Assembly: GCF_003255815.1 (NCBI RefSeq)
Contig: NC_037668.1
Span: 12,489,069 to 12,553,068, forward strand
Length of the DNA: 64,000 nucleotides
Source: Theropithecus gelada
Taxonomy: Eukaryota > Chordata > Mammalia > Primates > Cercopithecidae
Reading direction: 5' to 3'
Part shown: positions 57,360 through 64,000 of the stretch, piece by piece
Layout of the letters: each line of letters starts with the position of its first letter
Numbering within the stretch: the stretch's first letter is position 1
Program-made: the position numbers and the translations under genes
Notes under the pieces: model-generated
The model's input: only the letters and a program-made list of their open reading frames with translations
Database searches by the model: none
What the model was told of the DNA's origin: nothing

Positions 57360-58250
57360 CTGTCCTGTTAATTTCTCTGTAGATTTTGACAATGTTAACC
57401 ATCCCTATCATTCTTGAAACTTCCCCCTCCCACCTGTGCTTTGACTGTGCAACTGCTCCACTTAGTATTCCACTTAGTTGTCTCAGTCACCTCAGCATGT
57501 CCCAAATAAGTGTTATTTTTTTGCAAACAGATGCTCCAACTCCTACATTTGTTTATTTATGCTACTTTCTACCAGTCTTCCAGACTCCAAACCATTATCT
57601 CCATCTTAAACCCTTTCTTTTCTTTTGTCCTCTCTGCATATACACCATCAAGTCCTGCTGTTCATTTGTTCAAGGTGATTCTCATATTTACCACTTTCTT
57701 TCCATTTCTATGCCAGACTTTTATTACCTCACACATGAATAACTGTAGGGTCTTTTTAGCAGATCTTCCTGTAGCCATCCCAAAGTTCTCCTTGAAAGTG
57801 TAATCCATCCTGTTGCCTGGGTAATCTTCCTAAAAAAAGGTTTTCATCATGTCATTCTCTGCTTAAGTCCATAACATTAAGTCCAAGTTCTTTTGCCTTT
57901 GTCAAAACATTAACCAAATTCTAGTTGCCGAGGCACTCCATAGCATAGTGTCTGGCTTACAGTTGGCTTTTGATACATGTTCTTTGAATGAACAACTATA
58001 GAGGATTAGATGTGTGTGTGGATGAACCTGGTCATTCAAAAATCCCCAACATCTCCCTTTACCTACAGGCTAGCACTGCGTTTAACCCAAGTTCCGTGGC
58101 TTTTAATGAAGCTATTTTATTTTGCTGGAGTCCCTTCCTTGGCCTCCTTCATCCTAACACCCATCTCAAGTGCCACTCTTGTCCCTTCAACTATACCAGC
58201 CCATACTAACCTCAACTTTTTCTGTACTCACACTAAATTGAACTGAGTAC
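57360..58250 (+). repeat. L2-type LINE remnant
   Basis: tcttcctaaaaaaaggtttt catcatgtcattctctgctt aagtcc and ccttcatcctaacacccatc tcaagtgcc follow L2 3' sequence. A short insertion with tgaatgaacaa is near 57955-58000. Confidence 0.55.
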
Positions 58251-59084
58251 CATTTAGTTTACCAGTCAATTGTTCTAACTGTAGCGTGCACCTTTTCTCC
58301 CTTTTAACTAAACTGAAAGCTCACTGAAAAGAGAAAAAAAGGTATGTTTGCATTCTTGCTCATTGATTAACAAATACTTTAAAATTTACTTAACAACCTA
58401 TGGGTATTTAATAACCTGAAAGACTCTAATGTTTACTATTAGATGGATTTTGCTGAGAAGCATACTACTGTAATCTGCAGATGAACTGGAAATCTCCTGT
58501 CTTTAAAACAAGCATTTCAAAATACTGTGTTGTTAATTAATGGAAAGCATGATTGTTTCTGACTTCTTAAAGGTTTTCAAAGAGCACAGGGAAATCACGC
58601 ACCTGCCTGTGTGTTACCACAAAGCCTAACTGGCTTTACTTTGACATTCTTGCATTTTCTCATCTGCCTTAGTTTCTCTACCAGAATCATGTTTTTCTTT
58701 TGGTGCACAGTTTTTTAGTAATTAGAATAGTTATTTCCAATGTCATAAATAGGGCAGTGAAACCTAATACAACTGGTTTGGGACATGGGGATTTTCCACC
58801 TCTCCAATTCTTTTGGAAACTCCCTCTCAGCCCAGAAGTAGGTCTTAGAACACTACCACCCAGTTGCCACACAGGGGGTGCAAAAGTGACTATGGTGACT
58901 ACAACATTTAGAGGTCAAAACAGAGATAGTGCGAAAGACCCCACACCACAGTAATATTTATAAATCTTGTTCCAAATGCGGATACAGTTCTCTAAATTCA
59001 ACATAGATTTTGTAAGTAGTTCTTCATTGATGTGCTTTTCTATCTGCAGAAGTTCTGATCTTTTGTCTCATACAGCTTAGGATA

Positions 59085-59290
59085 GTTCTCCTTCAGTGGT
59101 TTTCCAAGTGTGGTTCCCAGATAGCAGCATCAACATGATCCGGGAACTTGTCAGGAATGCAAATTCTTGAGCCCCACCGCAGACCTTATTGTGTCAGGAA
59201 CTCAAGGGGGTAGGTCCCAATAATTTATGTTAACAAGCCCTCCAGGTGATTCTGATGCATGCTTAAGTTTGAAAACTGCCGTTTAAATTC
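59085..59290 (-). mobile_element. MER5A-like hAT element
   Basis: tcagtggttttccaagtgtg gttcccagatagcagcatca, ttgtcaggaatgcaaattct and gtgattctgatgcatgctta agtttgaaaactgc. A nearly full-length copy with inverted ends. Confidence 0.7.
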
Positions 59291-59601
59291 AACATATTTC
59301 ATTGTAGATTAGGAAATTAAAAGCCAGATATAAGTGACTTAACCTAGGCCATAAAGCAAAGAAGTGCTTATAAATGTATTTATCCATCAATGTTCAGGGT
59401 GAACTGTTGATATATAAAATTAATAATTTGTTTAATCACAATATGAAGCTTATTCTCAAATTTTTTATGTGCCTTCACTAAGTTTTAAAAGTAATAATTT
59501 TATACTAAATCATTACAGAAGCCCTAAGTCTCACCTTAACAACATGCCTTGCTTCAATCATAAGTGTTTGGTGCACACATGCATATAAAATATTATCCTA
59601 A

Positions 59602-59719
59602 GGTGGGGCGCAGTGGAACCCGGGAGGCAGAGGTTGCAGTAAGCCGAGATTGCGCCACTGCACTCCAGCCTGGATGACAGAGTGAGGCTCCGTCTCAAAA
59701 AAAAAAAAAAAAAAAAAAA
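59602..59719 (+). mobile_element. Alu with a large internal deletion
   Basis: The head ggtggggcgcagtgg is fused directly to aacccgggaggcagaggttg of the right arm, then poly(A). About 170 nt of the middle are missing. Confidence 0.8.
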
Positions 59720-59889
59720 GCTCATATGGATAGGCTTAAGTTTTTAATTTGCAATTGGGTCTTTTACAGAATTTCTTCTGGGCTATATTTTATAGTATTT
59801 TCCTAATTTTCAAAACTGTTCTTAAAGTGGGGTGACTTTCTACCAAAGAAATCCCTCAAATTAAAATTTTTGGGGCAATACATAGTTTT

Positions 59890-60380
59890 AACTTATTTAC
59901 TCCTTTTAATCTTTTTAACTGAAATATACTAATATGTATACAATCTACAGATCTAAGTGCCCCATTCAATGAGCTTCAACAACTCTACACACCTATGTTA
60001 TCTTCATCCAAAACTAGATACAGAACAGCTTCATCACCTCAGAAGATTTCTTTGTGCCCCTTTTCAATCACTTCTCACCCTGTCTCTCCCCGTTCAACCA
60101 CTTCCTGACTTATATCACTATAGATCTGTTTTTTCTATAGTCTGTTGCTTAGACTTCAGATGAGATCAGATACATTCAGGGTAGTACGGCCGTAGACCTG
60201 TTGTCAGACTTCAAATAAATGGAATCACACAGGATGTACTCATTTGCATATGGCTTGTTTCACTTAAGATGTTTTTGAGATGTATCCATGTTGCATGTAT
60301 CTGAGTTCATTCTTTTTCATTGCTGGCTAGTACTGTATTGTATGAATACACTAAAATGTGTTTCATCTACCTTTTTTCTT
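59890..60380 (-). repeat. L1M 3'-end fragment
   Basis: tctgttgtcag-less but clear L1M order: caacaactctacacacctat, ttcaaataaatggaatcaca, gatgtatccatgttgcatgt and tgctggctagtactgtattg. Confidence 0.65.
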
Positions 60381-61675
60381 AGTAACAATTATATTTTTTT
60401 CTTGTCACAAAAGCAGTTAAGTACTTACTGTAAGTTATGTAAAATATGTAATACATAATGTAAAAAATTATAGAAAATAAGGAAAAAAGAAAATAAATAT
60501 CCATAATTCCACTCTCTAGACATAACCATTACTAATAACTTGTGGATCCCCTTTGAACTTTTGTTTATATAAGTTATCTTCTTACATTATATATCATCAT
60601 ATGTAGTATAAAAATTCTTATTTTAGGTTCAAGTTTTACCACTTAGACCCTTTATTAGTGTGTTAAATTGGCAGCCCTTATTTTAACTATAAAATATTTT
60701 CTAAATTAAATAAAATCTAAAATACCTGAATAAACATTCATTGTCCAAAATTCAAATGATACACAGTATATAGAATAAAAAGTAAATGTCCTTGCATAGC
60801 CCCACCACAGGTAACCAGTTCAACTGCAAACTCTTGACCACAAGATAATAATGATAAGGACCAAGAAGTGCAAAATTTATTATCACATAATTTTTCTAAG
60901 TTTTATTTTTAAATTTTTATTTTCTATATACCAGTGATCTTTTCGTTGGGAACACCTTATTTCATAATACCAAATGCTCATATAGGGACTAATTCTAGTA
61001 CAACAGCTTATATCGACTTTGAGATACATTTTTGAACTATTTTCTCTGGAAGTGAACAGACTGCCATCTTCACATTTTCTGATTGCTGAGTGGTTTATTC
61101 CTATCTGTTTTTGGAAGTCTAGATATGTATAGTTTTCTCAGTATATTGATCTTTACTTATAGCAAACATATTCTTCAATGGCAAATTGCCTTTTCACCAT
61201 TTGTATTGACCTGTATCACTACACCAAGCTATCTGTATACTGTCATTAAAATTTGGAGACTATCAGTTAGATGCAAAATCCTTTTGAGGAACAGAGAATA
61301 ACCCAAAGTATAATTCAGGGTTTGCTCTTGAAGAGCACTTTGTTTCATTCACATTTTCCTAATAGGAAAATGTGGCTTGCATTGACAGTAAAAAACGAGA
61401 TCTGGATTACACTTAAGACTGGGTACGGCAAGGTAGTGTCCTGGCAGGCAGTCTGTCTTTCCATCAGTCAGGGTAAGTCCAGAAACTCTTTGCCTTTCTA
61501 TAGATCACCATAGATTCCAAAGCACGTTGCTTAATTTCTTCCAACTTTGAAGCTCACATACCTAGAGGCAGGCAAAATGCAGCTGTAGTTTTACTGGAAA
61601 CGCTTTTATATTCTTGGTTTTTGAGTCAGAATACACACAGCAGATGAAATTACATATGCAAAATTCTACAGCCTA
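60381..61675. other. AT-rich intronic stretch, nothing recognised
   Basis: Very AT-rich, no clear repeat boundary, no exon. Some of it may be old L1 or DNA-transposon sequence beyond recognition. Confidence 0.45.
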
Positions 61676-62078
61676 TGATATTAGGCCATTCTTGCATTGC
61701 TATAAATACTTGAGACCAGGTAATGTATCAAGAAAAGAGGTTTAATTGGCTCACAGTTCTGCCGGCTTTATAGGAAGCATGGTGCTGGTATCTGCTTGGC
61801 TTCTGGGGAGGCTTGAGGAAGGTTACAATCATGGTGGAAGGTGAACCGGCCGCAAACAAGTCACGTGGCCAGAGCAGGAGCAAGATGGGGCGGTGGAGGC
61901 ACCACACACTTTTAAATGACCAGATCTCAGAAAAACTCACTCACTATTGTAAGGGTAGCACAAACCCATAAGGGATCTGCCCCCCTGACCCAAACACCTC
62001 CCACCAGGCCCCACCTCCAACACTGGGGATTACAATTCAACATGAGATTTGGTGGGGCTATATATTCAAATCATATCG
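61676..62078 (-). mobile_element. MST-type solo LTR (ERVL-MaLR)
   Basis: tgatattaggccattcttgc at the left and gctatatattcaaatcatat at the right. Internal gtttaattggctcacagttc, gaccagatctcagaaaaact and tcccaccaggccccacctcc match the MSTA/MSTB order in reverse. Confidence 0.8.
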
Positions 62079-62441
62079 CCTACTAAGCCCAAAGCTCTAA
62101 GTACTGTCTTTCTCTCTTACAATAGAGCTACAAGATTTTGCTTTGATGATTAAGAGAACAATACAATCTTATGTAGGCAGAGCCCCATAATGTTTTAAAG
62201 TGACTTAAAATATTCCAATTCATATTAAAATAATAGCCATTATTTAATTAGCTAAACATGGTTAAAGCATTTCCTCAAAATTATCTCATTTGGTCTTCAA
62301 TATGAAGTTTGGGGGGCTTATTATGAACTCTCATAGATGGCATTTGGATGTCTTCAGGTTTAGGAGGATGGGCTCTGTCCTGGGGACGAGGTTCAGAAAA
62401 ACTTAGACGTTGCTGGCCTTAGCTTACAAGGTCAAGTTAGT

Positions 62442-62467
62442 AAAAAAAAAAAAAAAAAAAAAAAAAA
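62442..62467. repeat. Orphan A26 tract
   Basis: Twenty-six A with no SINE or LINE body before it. Confidence 0.9.
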
Positions 62468-62599
62468 TTTAACATGATTAGAACTGAGAAATGGCCTACT
62501 CTAGGGGACTGCAAGTGATTGCTGCGGTTGTTCCTCTTGTTCCGTGTCTGAATGCCTCTCAAGTCAGGAAGAGAATTCTTTATTAAAAATGGCCGGAGG

Positions 62600-62844
62600 G
62601 CGCGGTGGCTTAAGCCTGTAATCCCAGCACTTTGGGAGGCCCAGGCGGGCGGATCACGAGGTCAGAAGATCAAGACCATCCTAGCTAACACGGTGAAACC
62701 CCGTCTCTACTAAAAAAATATGAAAAATTAGCCGGGCATGGTGGCGGGCGCCTGTAGTCCCAGCTGCTCGGGAGGCTGAGGCAGGAGAATGGCGTGAGCC
62801 CGGGAGGCGAAGGTTGCAGTGAGCCGAGATCGCGCCACTGCACT

Positions 62845-62870
<26 letters not shown>
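62600..62870 (+). mobile_element. AluY-like element lacking its last 30 nt
   Basis: gcgcggtggcttaagcctgt to ccactgcactc, then poly(A), without the usual cagcctgggcgacagagcga segment. Target duplication aaaaatggccggagg at 62585-62599 and 62871-62885. Confidence 0.88.
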
Positions 62871-62880
<10 letters not shown>

Positions 62881-63403
62881 GGAGGTACCTGCATCCCACC
62901 TAGTCAGGGCTCTAGCTTCCCTCCTCTTTGTGTGCAATCCAAGTTTTAGACCCAAGGGTGGAGGACCTACCACTGTACAGTGCTGAGTAAGACAGGGTTC
63001 TCACCGAAGTCAGTGAAGTTCCCAGTCCTTTCTGGCGCGAGCTACATTCCCAGACACTCCAGCTCTTGCCGAAAGGAGCTCCGTCTTTTGCGCTAGTGTT
63101 TGTCTACCCTCCGCTGCCCTAAAATAATGAATGACCTCTACCTGAGGGAAAGAGACTTCAGTGGCGGTAATCTACTCGCGGCTGGCTGCATCCTTGAAAA
63201 AGGACATTTCCCTTCTACTATCTTCAAGATCTTGGTTAACCAGATTCACATTGTATTTGCAGGACGCTTTCTCAGGTGACTGCTCAGTGCTCTTTTTTAC
63301 CGAAAGTAGGGCAAAGTCCCCCAAGGGTGCTAACCCTCCCCCACCCACATCAAGGAAGAAACAGTCCTCTACTCTTTTCTGGACATTCCGGTTCAGAGTC
63401 GAG

Positions 63404-63409
63404 GTAAGG
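63404..63409 (+). promoter_or_regulatory. Candidate 5' splice site
   Basis: gtcgag|gtaagg, a near-consensus donor on the + strand at the left margin of the CpG island. Confidence 0.4.
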
Positions 63410-63418
63410 GTTGCACGG

Positions 63419-63427
63419 CCCCGCCCC
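63419..63427. promoter_or_regulatory. GC box (Sp/KLF-like)
   Basis: ccccgcccc, with a second gccccacccgcccc run adjoining. Confidence 0.55.
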
Positions 63428-63704
63428 ACCCGCCCCTCCGTTACCAAGCCTTCCCCCGCCCGCCTCGCAGTCTCAGGGCCTTAGAACCCAGGCGGGGCGA
63501 GGCCGGGAGAGGTGCGGCTGCTGGCTGGAGGCGGCGGCGGCGCGCAGCGGTACCTAGCGGCGCTGCCCGGCTGGCAGCCGGAGGACGTGGCACTGTCCGA
63601 GGATCCAGGGGGAGGGGATTCGGCCTTCTCCTCCCCGCGAGGAGGAGCCTCGGGACATCCTGCAGAGGCGGGAGGATCCTTGAGGGCACTGGTGCGCCTT
63701 TCAG

Positions 63705-63710
63705 GTGAGC
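63705..63710 (+). promoter_or_regulatory. Candidate 5' splice site of an alternative first exon
   Basis: cctttcag|gtgagc in the island; would end a non-coding or unknown first exon. Confidence 0.45.
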
Positions 63711-63825
63711 TCTTAGCAGATAAAAACGGCTGGCTGTAGTCCGCGCCAGTAGTGCTTTCTGCTCTGCACTCCCAGTGAGCCAGGTGCGCAACCGGAGTGG
63801 GGGCGAGGGGCGTGCTGGCCACCCC

Positions 63826-63835
63826 GCATGCGCAG
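63826..63835. promoter_or_regulatory. NRF1-like site
   Basis: gcatgcgcag, one base from the GCGCATGCGC palindrome. Confidence 0.55.
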
Positions 63836-63856
63836 AGCCGGGAGCCCGCTGACCGG

Positions 63857-63870
63857 ACTACAGCTCCCAG
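63857..63870. promoter_or_regulatory. ZNF143/SBS-like site
   Basis: actacagctcccag matches the core ACTACAnnTCCCAG common in CpG-island promoters. Confidence 0.65.
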
Positions 63871-63907
63871 AGGAGCCTTGTGGAAGCCGCAGACGTGGAG
63901 CCGCTGG

Positions 63908-63917
63908 CGCCATCTTG
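63908..63917 (-). promoter_or_regulatory. YY1-like site
   Basis: cgccatcttg, reverse of CAAGATGGCG, the standard core, 37 nt from the ZNF143-like site. Confidence 0.65.
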
Positions 63918-64000
63918 AAATCTGATCCTCAATCCCCGAGCCTTTGAGTCTGCGCGGCCGGCCGCTGCTGCTCCGGGAGCCCAGTCTGTTAAAAGGGTAG

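Larger units (their letters stand above)
47540..63400 (+). other. PDE4DIP: PDE4DIP intron 5, left part (downstream exon not in window)
   Basis: Begins gtaagg; no acceptor-exon continuing PMTEELL-type sequence is seen, so the intron continues past the window. Stretches without recognised features: 48221-48468, 48781-49094, 49926-50429, 50654-51089, 51601-51863, 52206-53999, 55921-56546, 56890-57359, 58251-59084, 59291-59601, 60381-61675, 62079-62585 and 62886-63400. Confidence 0.85.
63395..64000 (+). promoter_or_regulatory. PDE4DIP: CpG island, probable internal PDE4DIP promoter
   Basis: An abrupt change to GC-rich, CpG-dense sequence with no repeats. It has a GC box (63419-63427), an NRF1-like site, a ZNF143-like site and a YY1-like site. 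Good + strand splice donors lie at 63404 (gag|gtaagg) and 63705 (cag|gtgagc). Human PDE4DIP has isoforms that skip the exons in this window and begin with an MKEICRICAREL N-terminus, so an internal promoter downstream of exon 5 is expected. Linking this island to that isoform is inference. Bidirectional activity is possible. The island runs off the right edge. Confidence 0.7.

Noticed and set aside
62442..62467. A26 tract as tail of a processed pseudogene
   Set aside because: No poly(A) signal or coding similarity in the preceding 150 nt.
63161..63913. Several GC-rich open frames on both strands of the CpG island
   Set aside because: High GC lowers stop frequency; no ATG with good context continues into a known PDE4DIP N-terminus, and the two strands are equally open.
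1..64000. Search for CRISPR arrays, tRNA, rRNA or operon-like gene clusters
   Set aside because: No regularly spaced direct repeats, no tRNA box pairs outside SINEs, and gene structure is clearly vertebrate with introns.

Overview
The window is an intron-rich piece of a primate nuclear genome. It carries five spliced coding exons of one gene, which I recognise as PDE4DIP (myomegalin), all on the + strand. They lie at 289-429, 36246-36322, 41059-41182, 41372-41547 and 47422-47539. All splice sites are GT-AG, the phases fit, and together they give 636 nt or 212 uninterrupted codons. The N-terminus begins MSNGYRTLSQ and runs directly into the CM1-type motif shared with CDK5RAP2. The protein is a Golgi/centrosome scaffold; CM1 regions recruit gamma-tubulin ring complexes, and the rest visible here is predicted coiled coil. 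The next coding exon lies beyond the right edge.

The organism is probably an Old World monkey (macaque, baboon, vervet or a relative). At least three young Alu copies carry a ggccggatctcag variant that I associate with cercopithecid AluYR subfamilies; human AluY normally reads gcgcgatctcgg there. Two runs of N (87 and 100 bases), both in Alu poly(T) tracts, show a draft assembly.

Layout: 1-429 is the leader and first coding exon of the MSNGY isoform. It has several upstream AUGs and an embedded 3' splice site that other isoforms probably use. 430-36245 is a 35.8 kb intron dominated by Alu, L1, L2, MIR, LTR and DNA-transposon remnants. Its most layered part is 8.95-15.6 kb, where an ERV-type LTR was split by an L1 that later received four Alus. 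36246-47539 holds exons 2-5, separated by introns of 4.7, 0.19 and 5.9 kb. 47540-63400 is further intron with fewer young repeats between 52.2 and 54.0 kb. 63400-64000 is a CpG island with GC-box, NRF1-, ZNF143- and YY1-like sites and two good + strand splice donors. It is probably an internal promoter for a shorter or alternative PDE4DIP transcript.

No prokaryotic-type system, CRISPR, tRNA, rRNA or second intact protein gene was found. Most long open frames are chance readings of Alu or L1. The most interesting signals are the dual-use first exon, its uORF-rich leader, the internal CpG-island promoter, a decayed local duplication at 16.4-18.2 kb, a hairpin in a low-repeat block near 53.6 kb, and several sharply defined palindromes and nested insertions.
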